Below are positions 11,760 to 22,465 of a stretch of DNA of 64,000 nucleotides, one piece after another (the first letter of the stretch is position 1; every line of letters begins with the position of its first letter). The position numbers and the translations under genes were made by a program. The notes beneath the pieces were generated by a model. The model did not search any database. It was not told where the DNA came from and saw nothing but the letters and a program-made list of their open reading frames with translations. The stretch is from Argopecten irradians (lineage: Eukaryota; Mollusca; Bivalvia; Pectinida; Pectinidae). The stretch covers positions 41,990,996 through 42,054,995 of the forward strand of contig NC_091143.1 in assembly GCF_041381155.1 (NCBI RefSeq), in the 5' to 3' direction.

Positions 11760-12454
11760 TTGCCTTTTTATCACAAATCCATCAATCTTCAACCAAGTGA
11801 TACAAAATTAAGTTAATATTGCATTTGAAATATATTGAATACATTCATGAAACAATTATAACAGGATATTCTTCTAATTTTGCAGCTTTAGTTACTGTGG
11901 TAACCATCCAAAATATGCATAATTTAGGGGAGAACAGAGAATATATACGCAATATGTGCACTTTGATGCATCTTTATAAGAACAGTGTAATTGATTTTTC
12001 TAGATGAAAATCTTCACATAAAAGGGTCAATTTTTAACATTTGTATAATTCATGCACATTTAGGAAAGCTAAATTACTATGCATGGCAATCGCGACTGCA
12101 ATTATACACCACCTATCATACCTACATGCAGTTGTATCGGAGATGAAATTTTAATATTCAACAATTTGACAACTTTGGGTGTCAAAATTGGCAGAAATAA
12201 TACAGTTTTAAATTTATATCCTTGAATAAAACATGTGCATCTGTGTGTAGTCAAGCAGTGTAAATAGTTTGGGGATTAATTGATAGTTAAGTTAGAGAAT
12301 TGTATTGATGAAACTCGTCACTCAACTGTTTTTGACTTCTTGTTTATTGTAAGTGGACAACATATTTACTATAATCACAAGTCACTTCGGCAGTTGAGGG
12401 AAAAAAAAGTTAAACAGACAGCCTTGGAAATATATTTTATTCGCTTAAAACACT
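11760..12454. other. Intergenic, nothing recognised
   Basis: AT-rich sequence between the satellite element and the MITE downstream of TRMT1-B. No gene signal. Confidence 0.4.
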
Positions 12455-12657
12455 TACCGTATTCGACCTAATAAGCGCCCAGGGCGTTAAAAAAAATGAA
12501 AAAATATGAAAGGTTCTAATAAGATGAAATTATTGCAAATCTAGACAGTATTTTGTAGTTTTGGTCTTTATTTATGCGTGGACAATTGAAATTGAGGCCT
12601 CAAAAAGGGGGAGGGGCGCTTATAGGGACATGGGCACTTATTGGTTTGAATACAGTA
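12455..12657. mobile_element. MITE family A, copy 1 (Tc1/mariner-like ends)
   Basis: Ends TACCGTATTCGACCTAATAA and, inverted, TACTGTATTCAAACCAATAA. The interior contains GGCCTCAAAAAGGGGGAGGG. Copy 2 is at 32217-32423 and an interrupted copy 3 at about 33929-34381. The terminal TA suggests a TA target site. On the minus strand it supplies AATAAA (at about 12567) some 360 bp past the TRMT1-B stop, so it may provide that gene's poly(A) signal. Confidence 0.7.
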
Positions 12658-12929
12658 ATCCAAACTCATTTCTCTCATCACACACTGCAAAAACAAGTAG
12701 TCCATTGGGCCTGTATCAGTCTACCCAAATTAAAAGTTCTGTCATCTCCAAATTACGGGGTAGGAATTTTTTTCTCATATATTAGAGTTTTCAACGAGGA
12801 TTTATGCTACTTTAAGTTGAGAAAATATTCTCCATTTTGTCAATGTTCATCTATGACATTTGTGTTGATCTTTCCAGAGAGTTTTCCACTGTAACAGACC
12901 ACAACCATGCAGTCACACTTTGTAGGGCT

Positions 12930-15900
12930 CTACTTATGAAGCTTGTGTGTTTTTTGTTTCCTTTTTGCATCACCAGTTTCATCGGTCTGAAAACAAAAAC
13001 ATCACTGTAATTAGCTATTAACCTGTTCTGAATACATTGTACATGTATATAACAATTAATTTACATATTTGTACTTGTTTGGCAGAAAATTTGTCTTGAG
13101 TATGTAACAACTGAAAATATACTGGCTTGGCAGCAAAGTTACTAGTAACTCCATTTATGAAAGTAATGCAAAATTATAAGGAATACGTCCCATCTTAACA
13201 GATACACGAAGGGTATGTCATACATATATTAGTGAAGTATAAGTGGAAAAATGAATGGCCAGACCAAAATTCGAATCCAGGACCCTTTGAACACTAGCCT
13301 GAGTGCTCTACCAATTGATGTCCCTGGTCAGTGATTGACCAAATTCATAATGAATATCAATTACTGCACCAATTTATTATTATAGTAATTTATTCCTATT
13401 TTGAACTAAATGGAACATGCTACTTGACTAGTGCTTTTCCTATAGGACTCGATCATCAAAATTTTGGCTCTCAAATTTATAACATTCAACGACAGAGAGA
13501 ACAAAATATGTCCACATATCAAACATTTTAGATTATAACTAACTTCCTGATTTTTCTTCCTCTTTCCCTGGAGTTTGATTCTTTTATCCACCATAGACTC
13601 CACGGAGTCAACATCAGACTTTTTTGCCCTTGGCTTTGGCCCCCAATATTTTTCAGGATTTTGCGGGTATCTCGACAACCCACGTTTCTTTGATTCCTGT
13701 TTGGCTTCAGGGTGAAGGTCAAACGACACCTTCAAGGTTGGCTCCTTAGACAGGATGGTGTCCGTGATTGATCCCGGGACACGTCGCTTCTGAGTTACAG
13801 GATGTGACTTCTCCCACGATCGTACAATGTCCTGTAACAGATTCGAGACAGACATGAACGTAGGACAAACATTCTGTTTGAAAAGCAGGTACATATTAAA
13901 GACAGAGATCTATGGACATGGGACAAAGTTTATAAATCTCAATAGGGCCTTGTAGTCTCTTTAACAGTTGCCAGTGCTAATATAATGCTTATACCATATA
14001 CATGTAAATTTACTAGTACAGAAAATGGCTTTATATTAAGAATATTGTGTACTCAAAATTTATTTCCTATATTAATGAATCATAAATAGATACAAATTAT
14101 TATAATTAAGAATCTAATCTAAATTCGACTCCTTTCAATCCCATTCTTCTAGAATGCTCTAATATGCACAAATACAGGTGAAACATGTATGATCTATATG
14201 GTACATAATATGTATATTATTACCTATGTCAAAGCTTATGTAAGTTTACAGAAAATGATATTGATACTGATTTATCTGAATTAGCATTGTATTTATCTCT
14301 ACAGACTTACCCAGATGTCCCTGTTTGAAGCATTGGTCTTGATAGAATTCTGTTCTGCATGAGACATAGATACTTCAAAGCCAGCATTTAACAAAGCAGA
14401 CCTACAAAAGAAATAAGCACACCAATTTTCAATTAAATATATCTTAATTAATGTATAAAGGTTTAAAAATGTGTTTAAATTTTACAATATGATATGTAAC
14501 TATGAAACCAAACACAGACGACTGGAAAATGTTCCTTCAGTGTTTTACAGGTAAACAAAATATTGCAGAAATAAAGATATCAATTTGCCTGCTCAGATTT
14601 TCAGAAACACATCTAATTATTTATTTTTGCTACCTACCTACAAGTATTGAGTATTTGGCTTACGTAAGAATGACATTATGATAACCTAGTTAATCATATT
14701 CCACAGGATAAGAAATTTATACTTTATGTTTAAATTATTCGAATGATTTTTTTGCCAGAAATTATTGAACCATGATCCTAACTAAATATAATCAGACTAG
14801 AATGATTTCAGTTTCTAATAAAGCCATATAAGACTTTTTAAAATGAATAAAGTCTAGATATATATATGAAAGTATTTTCATGCCTCTATGGATGATATAG
14901 TGGTTTTGAGATCCCACAACGACATGGGTTAAATACAATTTACCGTTGATTAGTCCCACCTTCCGGTGATCGCAAAATTCTCGTCAAAAGATGACGTCAC
15001 AACCAACAAAAGGTGGGACTAATCAACGATGATGAATGTACTTTTATTTACCCACTTCGTTTTGGGATCTCGAAACTCTCATATTGACTTTGAGAGATTT
15101 CAGGTTTAACCTTATATGGCCTTACATAAATATCTCCTGGTTGAATGAGTTCACATGAACCTGCTGACAGATATCGTCGATCACATAGTACATCGGACAG
15201 TCAGGGAGCTCTTCACTAACCAGACTTAGCATGCCAATTATTCTCTTGTGTGTCTGAAAGTCGGCTTTCTTCTCCTGAACATAACTTATCACCTTTTTCA
15301 CGAAATCTACATCGTGAAGTTTGTCCGCCCATATTGGACCCACTACGTAGTGTTTGTGTTGACAATGTTCACACTTATCCATGACAGGGGGGCCGTGAGC
15401 TGCGGCCATTTTAAAGTTCTCTCCCCTTGTGGGGATTTTTCTTGCCAGTTTCTGAAGTGTAAAGGCTCCACATCCTGAACAGTGATAAACATTGGCTAGT
15501 TTTAAGGATGAGAGTTTCACCTTAGCTGCACCGCTGAAAACTCTCACAAAAACTCGAATGTAGAAATCTGCACTAATTGATATCATTGGTACAATATACC
15601 GCGAATATCTGTTAGCTGTGGATTCGAGACACTGAAGGAGAATACGGAGTGCCATTTCCTTGCAGTACGCTGACCTGTATGTCATGGTTCCGTATCTAGC
15701 CCGACAACTTTCTGGAGTGTTGCCACACAGAAGGGCCATGTCTGTACATGTCACACATAGTAATCCTCCTTCATTGACAGACTGCACGGCCGCATCCAGA
15801 AATTGTGCCGCACCTCCATAAGGGTCAAGGTCGATCACATCAAATGCATTATCAGTTCCTTTGCTCATGTACATTACCATGGAAGCGTCACCGAGACTGG

Positions 15901-16387
15901 ATGTCACAAGATGGTCAAGTTTATTCCTTTCGATATTTTTCTGGATGATTTCAACAGCAGTTTTATCAAAATCATTTGTCACAATCCTTTTCACTCCTGG
16001 AATCTCCAACCCAAACCTGATAGAGCGTAGTCCAGAAGCAGCTAGGCCTTCCAAAATAGATATTCCACTGCCACACTTCTTTCCTGCTTCTTTAACAACA
16101 TCACATTCCATCTCTTGTGCTTTTTCAACATCATTGTTTTGTTCTTTTCCATTACTTGATGCTGATTTCTCTTCAGTACTGGCCTTGTTCCACTTCTTGC
16201 CCTTCTTTGTATTTTCTTTTTTCTCTTCTAGATATAATTTGGCAAAGTTTGATATAACTGACACTGTAAGATCTCTGTTGAACTCCTGCACAGGATTATA
16301 GAAGACAGACTTTGGTTGTAGTATGTTTGCCTTTCCTTCTTTTACTACATTGTACTTAGAATCTTCATCTTCATTGCTCGCACTCAT
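12930..16387 (-). CDS. TRMT1: TRMT1 copy B, tRNA (guanine26-N2)-dimethyltransferase, probably nuclear/cytosolic form
   Basis: Paralogue of the gene at 2.6-6.5 kb, with the same exon plan: 16387-15126, 14401-14311, 13831-13544, 12986-12930. All junctions are GT-AG and in frame, giving 565 residues. The core shows EGLAASG (residues 113-119), DPYG (188-191), two CxxC pairs, and the C-terminal SWEK and NPEKYWGP segments. The start at 16387 (CAAAATGA context) is the first true ATG of the frame. It lacks the arginine-rich leader of copy A. Instead it has lysine-rich stretches (KKENTKKGKKWNK near residue 57; KGKRKKN-type and KRKQKTHKLHK at the C-terminus), which suit nuclear targeting. As in copy A, no C-terminal CCCH finger was seen. 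LINS1 starts 1.1 kb away on the other strand. Confidence 0.94.
13240..13335 (-). repeat. tRNA-like SINE head or pseudo-tRNA
   Basis: On the minus strand, GACCAGGGACATCAATTGGT then AGAGC resembles a tRNA acceptor/D-arm with A box. GGTCCTGGATTCGAATTTTG supplies a B-box-like T-arm. GACCAGG can pair with TTTGGTC (two G-T pairs). The anticodon region is too long for a tRNA, so a SINE remnant is more likely than a functional tRNA. Confidence 0.4.
14904..15076. mobile_element. Foldback MITE in TRMT1-B intron 1
   Basis: GAGATCCCACAACGACATGG, then GTTGATTAGTCCCACCTT, is mirrored by AAGGTGGGACTAATCAACG, then CGTTTTGGGATCTCG. Almost the entire 173 bp is palindromic around GATGACGTCAC. It lies 50 bp from the donor of the first TRMT1-B exon (15126). 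The matching intron of TRMT1-A lacks it, so it arrived after the duplication. Confidence 0.7.
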
Positions 16388-17478
16388 TTTGGAACTTTTT
16401 TTCTCTTTTTTTTTCTGAGCGTTCAAAGGAAAGATAATTCCTTACACCCGGTAACTGATTCTGTAGACAACAGCAGTCCAAAAAATTGCAGTCTATTGCT
16501 TTTTTCACCTGTAAAAGAGTTAAAACTGTAACATTAATATAATAAATAAATCTCATGTGTGTATGTAAAACATTCTAAATAGTCATTTTCTATTGATGTT
16601 TACAAATGTTAGTGAATTAACTTGAATGTTTTGATATGATCACATCATGTTATTCTATGTCTACAATAAGATTATCAGACAATTTCTTATTCGGTCTATA
16701 GATGTTTCTGCGATTAGAATGATTGACATCCTTTATCAAAAATATCTCTGCCTTGACACCAGATTTAGAGACATTTTAACAAATATTTGTCAACCATTGC
16801 TACAATTTAAAGTATAAAGAATTATCCAGTTAATCCACTACCAAGATACTTTGTACTCTACAGTAACACGTATTTTTGTAGTCCTGACACCAGATTTACA
16901 TAGTATAGTGAATACATTTCGCTTCATGCGTGCAGTGCATAACCGATCCCAGAGAACAATTAAATCCAATCCATACGACTTTGTCAAATCATTTCATCAA
17001 TTACATGTGGTAATTAAGACTATCTTTTACGAAGTTGTGTGTATTTTGTCCCTCTTTGGTTTGGGTGTATAAGTCCAATAAGTTTACATTTGTTATTTGT
17101 ACGGTAGCGAGTGACAGTACCAGATTGCACAACTTTATCCAGATTTCCATCACTGTCCTATCTTATCTTTCATCAGCAATCAAACTTAAACAAAACATTA
17201 ACCAAACAATGGTCACTAAATCGTACTAGAATGTAAGTTTGATTTAACTACAAACTTAAACAATATTTACCTTTAAAAAACTAGAAACACCACACGTGGA
17301 CCAGTGGATTCGGTCAAACCAAAAGTAATGATCGAGACTTTCGTACCTCCGACACAGGAGAGGCTTCCGGCTAAGTTGTTGACGGAAGTCAATGAAACAC
17401 GTGCGTGCGGTATCTTGATGCGATTCTTGAATACGTTTTTATTCTTATGTTTGTGTATCACTGACGAATTACTGTGGC
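16388..17478. promoter_or_regulatory. Divergent intergenic region between TRMT1-B and LINS1
   Basis: The two start codons face away from each other, 1.09 kb apart, so promoters of both genes should lie here. CACGTG (E-box) occurs near 17294 and a second CACGTG near 17399. No TATA box is placed with confidence. The 5' UTR limits cannot be set from sequence alone. Confidence 0.4.
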
Positions 17479-20400
17479 ATGTTGAGAAATTTTAGCCTTA
17501 ATGATGTCACAGATCTGTGCAATGGTCTGTCCACAGGGTCTATTCAGAATGCGGACGAGACGAAAGAATCTCGGACAAGTTTCAAACTAATGTGCCTGAC
17601 AACTTGTTATAAATGGTTCCGGAACGAAGAATATTCCAATCTGAAAAGCTCTTCAGGAAGTTTTAAAAGACTTTTAGATTTAGTGGTAATTATTTAAACT
17701 GTTTTTACTTTGCAATTTGTTATACGGTAGTTTATGTCAATTACATTAAAACCATTATCCAAAATCCAAATTGTATTCTTATAATAAATCAGCTAGAAAA
17801 TGCATCCGAAACGGTTAATACATTTCATAAATATTTGTTTTTATATTTTTTAATACAAAACTTCAAAAAATTCAATAATAAAGACAAAACAAAAATCTTC
17901 AAAATTATTAATACTAGAAAAAGCAATACATTAATATTAAGCACAATGTGTTTAATTTTGAGTAGTTAAGGCTAAAGCATTTATCCAGGCCTGCAAGAAT
18001 GATGTTTTGAAAACACTTGCCTTTTTTATTTTCTCTCTTAATGCCCCATTTGTCAATTGTTCAATGAATATATGATGTCATTTCTTCCCAGTAAGAGTTA
18101 AAAGTTTAAATTTAAAATCCAAAGTTGTCAACATGGTATTGATATTTCTTATAAGAGTAAATCTTGCCTTGTTTTTAGATTGATCTTGTACAGACTGATC
18201 AAGATCCTTTTGTGTTGTATGCCACTCGTAAAGCATTGGTTGTGCTGTTAGATCATCAAAGTGGTCAGGTATCTTTATTATAACACATTTAACTTTCTGG
18301 CATTGGTTCACATGCATGCTCACACACATTTATCATAAATAAATTAATTACTTGTGATTCAATTTAATTATTTAAAAAAAATCAAATATATAATGTTCAA
18401 TTGTTAATCTTTACAAATAGAAATTTTAAGAAAAAATCTGTTTATACATCTATAGACAAAATATATTTTAAGTATCTTTCTCTGTACTAGTCACAGACAT
18501 TCAACTTTAATTAGATGTACAGTAGTTAGAAATAAACTTTATCGGAAAATGGCAGGTATTTTGAAGATATCAATAAATACATTTCAATTCACTACTAATT
18601 CAATACTATATTGAAATTTGAATTTGATTTTCATAAACAGGTTGAAAGTAAAGAAAGCCTCAGTGGAATATTGGACTGCCTTGGGAATGACGACATTTGT
18701 ATACACAACAAAACCACAATATTGGAGGTTGTTTCTGACCTTTTTCAGAGAGAGTTTGCAATCTTTGTTCTGGACGCTTTAAAACAGAAATTCATTTTTC
18801 TTGTTGAGAACTTACTCAGATTTCCATTGAAAAACAACGATTGTATTTTACCAATAACATTTATTATTTTATGGAGAAAGTCTGTGCAGAAATGTCAAGA
18901 CCTACAGCTCGATTTGTGTTGGCTTATAAAATATGATATAATTCTGCAGACTCTACATGAGATCAATGTAAAAGAGAAGCTTATCTACTCAAGACAAGTG
19001 ATCCATCTCACGAAAACATTTTACTGCTACGGACAATGTCTGTGTTTGAAAATTTCTGTTGACCATGTCTATTTAAAACTAGGGGAGACCATTCTACACT
19101 GGGCACTAGAAAGAGGAATATCAGACCTACATGATAAGTTGGCCTCTGGTTTTGGAGGTAAACTTATTATAGGAACCAGTAAAGCACAGATCAAAGCTGA
19201 GTTTGGGAATTCATCTTCTCTGAGGCAGTTGGCAGCTCTGCTGTTGTCTGTGGCTGCTACTATGGTCCGCTTTTCTCAAAATACAGGTAAGTATCACAAA
19301 CATTTTATTATTGACCAAATAAGGCCATGATGGCTAATTCGATCAAAACATTTATTTACCTGGTACGCATTTATAGGTACACACAGTAATAAGGAGGATT
19401 GGGGTTGCAAAAAGGAGTTACACCCTATCCTGAATCACCAAGATATATTATATATGCCCCTGCGAGAAAGGCTCTTGGTTCTGTCCGCTGGCCAAGACAT
19501 GCCATAGTCTTAATATGGAAGTGGTCGTTTCTGCTACAGCTTGGCATAATGGGAGTGGGACAACTATTTTGCCCATTATCAGTATAATCTGGTAGCAAGC
19601 TTCAGTGAGATAACATTATAAAAAGGGCAAAAGTTGCAACTCAAACATACTGCAGTCTCCCGAAATTTGTATTGGTTTTATACTATATGTAATACACTGT
19701 ATCTCAGCATGCTGTCCTTCAGCTGTTAATTAAAGGATGTTTATGTAATTAACCTTTGAACCAACAAATAACAGATGTCTTCATTATTACTTCCGCCTAA
19801 ACTAATTGTATGATGATTGATACCAATGAAAACTATACAAATGAAGTTAACAGTTTAATTAAGAAACACCACTTTCCAAATGAAATTAAAGTGATCCCCT
19901 CAATGAAAAAAAAATACCAAAAAATGTGTTTTCATTTCTGTTCAGAGGTGAACCCAGCCTTGTCCGATCTTTGTGAATGTCTGATTCAACTGAATGACGA
20001 TGCCACTGTAACTGTATATGGGAGAGACCACAGTGGTCAGCCATTAGACTGGATGACCACTGTGTTTGGTGACCAGGACGATTCGCTGATGGAAGCCTTA
20101 CTACAGATGTTAGACATCTACTGTATCGCAAAGAAGAGGTATAACTAACTAGAGACGTTGTACATCAATATTCTGTCCAAATTATCATTCCAATTTGTAT
20201 CATTTCCAACATCCATGCCTTTGTCAATGTTAACACACTGGCTACCAGTCATTAATTAAACTTCATTACAATTAACTCATTCACCCCTGAAATTTCTTAA
20301 TGGACTGTTCTAATCCTTGATTTAGGAGAATCTAAATGTGTCTTCAGGGGTTAATGAATTAATATGCTGTGTTTCAACAAATTTCTTTAAATAAATGAAT

Positions 20401-21515
20401 GAAGTTAAAAACTATATTTCACAATCATAATTTGTGTATTAAAAAGGCTGATGTTGATAAAAATATAAAAATGATTTCATTATTAAAATATTCAGTAATT
20501 TTGTACTGGTACTTTGGTACTAAATATAGAAACAGTAAAGTTCTAAAATGCGATGAAATTCTGTATTTGGATTGTGTTTAGGTCGGACACCTTAGGACAA
20601 TATCTGGAGAAGCTGACCACTTTGATAAACCCACACAGACAATTTTACCAGCTGTTACAAATGACCGGATTTGACCACATTGTAATAGTTGACCTTTTGA
20701 CCTCTCCGGAGACCTGTGCTCTTCTGTATTTGACACGCTACCTTAAGTGCGTGATCAATGAGTGGGACAACTTCCTGGAAACGCTGGACTTTCTTAGCAA
20801 CAGTAAAACCTCGGATCATGGACAGACAGTTCCAAATTGTGAGGAAATAAAGACTGAAGGTGTATTGCAAACAGTAAGGAATACTTCTGATGATAATGTG
20901 ACTCGTGGAAAAGCTGAAGGTCATAGCAATATGGAAGGCATTTCCAGTAGAGATAATCGAGAGTTAATGTTTCAGGGATACAAGTCCGGAATTAAACAAG
21001 AGAATATTAAATCTGAAATAACATCTGAAACAGACTCGAGTTCTGCATTCACATTTAAGTCTGAAGGACTTGCCTTGGTGGGACAATACAGTAGTGATGA
21101 TGATGATGATGATGACGATGATGATGATGATGATGATGACGATGATGATGATGATGACAATGATGATAATGAGAACGAGGAGGAGGAAGATAACTTATCT
21201 GCACATAAATCTATCGATAATTCAGCAGAAATAGTTTCCAAATTGGAGACCATGGAAATAGAACCCAGTCCCTCAGGTGATGGTTCGCCGTGTATAAAAC
21301 TGGAAAGTGATCAAACTAGGAAATCAGAATCTACTATAGCTGTTGAAAACTGTGACAGTGAAGTAAAAGTTAACAAATGCCTTGATGAAACCATGGCAAC
21401 CCTGATAAGACTGAGACTAAAGATGGAAAGTTTGTGTGAAGGAGGCCTTCTGTTGTACAACCCTGGGCCTCTGGTTCGACTTCTCAACCAGTGTGAAGCT
21501 TTGTACGAACAGTAA
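17479..21515 (+). CDS. LINS1: Lines homolog (LINS1)
   Basis: Homologue of Drosophila lines and human LINS1, a helical protein tied to Wnt/Wingless output and, in humans, to intellectual disability. Exons are 17479-17685, 18179-18268, 18641-19286, 19946-20138 and 20582-21515. All junctions are GT-AG, in frame, and give 689 residues (human 757). The helical Lines N-terminal domain spans exons 1-5 (PFVLYATRKALVVLLDHQ; LGETILHWALERGISDLHDK; WMTTVFGDQDDSLMEALLQM). The C-terminal Lines domain is near the end (LIRLRLKMESLCEGGLLLYN then PGPLVRLLNQ). Between them is a low-complexity acidic linker with about 25 consecutive aspartates encoded by GAT/GAC repeats. The start is the first ATG of the frame. 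CACTIN ends 950 bp beyond, tail to tail. Confidence 0.92.
19395..19680 (+). repeat. Probable dispersed element in LINS1 intron 3
   Basis: A stretch with phrases such as GAGAAAGGCTCTTGGTTCTG, GACATGCCATAGTCTT and TTATAAAAAGGGCAAAAGTT reads like a known class of mollusc interspersed repeats, recalled from memory and not verified. It has no good reading frame and sits wholly in the intron between 19286 and 19946. Confidence 0.3.
21097..21168 (+). repeat. Coding GAT/GAC microsatellite (poly-Asp) in LINS1
   Basis: About 23-25 GAT codons with scattered GAC encode an uninterrupted aspartate run in the linker between the two Lines domains. Synonymous GAC interruptions break the DNA repeat but keep the protein run. 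Confidence 0.9.
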
Positions 21516-22465
21516 CAGGAAACAAACTACCTGCTTATTAATGTGACCAGGAATTTTACAATCATATGACAATTGATTTTGTTACTTTATATTGTATGAT
21601 AACTCATCATGGATTTTGAGACTCATTTGAAGGCATCCCTAATGCGAATACATCAACATTGTGTATAGTATTTTCTGAATTATCAAAGGTCAAAACATAC
21701 ATGAAATTACATAGTGAGATAATGGTATTATGATATACATGTATACATGTATTAAGTTATTCCCCTGGTGACAAATTCCTTTGAAATTCTATAATAATAT
21801 GAGTTACCAGAAAAAGCTTTCACTTCCAATACAAACAAATGAATCTTTTCATGATTTTTTGTTTTATTATTTACTCTTTCATGTCACATACAACGTATAT
21901 TTAAACATACTTTGACAACACTATCACTCATACATTTGCATCATTTTGTTCACATTCGTTCATTTATACATCTGTTAAACAGATTTACATGACAGTCATT
22001 GTTCACAGTAATTTTTAAACACAGATCCAGGCAAAAATCTCCTTCATTCTATGACACCTGCACACACACACACATTTCTACCATTCAATGGGGGCTTCAT
22101 TTTTACAGATTTATTCTTTTTATTTCAATGAATAGTTTGCTGAATTGGAAAGGTAATTTTCAGAAGTAAATGTTTTGTAAAATCATTAAGTAATTTTAAA
22201 GAACAATAAGGAAAATATCAGCCCCAAGAAATCTGTAACGTTTGCATTATAGGATTTACTTAATAGCTTCATTAGAAATGTTGTTGTAATATCTGGAAGA
22301 CTTTCTTCCCTGCAGGTGAAAATCACTGAATTTTCTTTCATTTCGATCACTATTTAATCAAACAGCTTTGTTTGCACTCTTGTGAATCGCTGTTGTTCTA
22401 GAGTACTAGTGCACAGCTAATGTTATCACATCATATGAAAATGTTATCCTAGATTTCACATTTCC
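21516..22465. other. Tail-to-tail 3' region of LINS1 and CACTIN
   Basis: It holds the two 3' UTRs. On the minus strand AATAAA occurs near 22113-22130 and near 21862, candidate poly(A) signals for CACTIN. I see no canonical AATAAA on the plus strand for LINS1. A short (CA)n run lies near 22063. No other gene seen. Confidence 0.45.

Noticed and set aside
13240-13335. Functional tRNA gene
   Set aside because: An A-box and B-box-like pair is present, but the anticodon/variable region is too long and the stems are imperfect. Better explained as a SINE remnant.
16388-16426. TRMT1-B start at 16426 (MNAQKKKEKK...)
   Set aside because: That codon is TTG. The first ATG of the frame is at 16387 with a good context, so 16387 was used.
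18096-18178. Possible extra LINS1 exon (RVKSLNLKSKVVNMVLIFLI)
   Set aside because: It would need a 22-nt intron before exon 18179. Joining 17685 to 18179 is already in frame and matches the Lines layout.
20972-21253. Serine-rich frame on the minus strand opposite LINS1
   Set aside because: It is the complement of the GAT (aspartate) repeat; no independent evidence.
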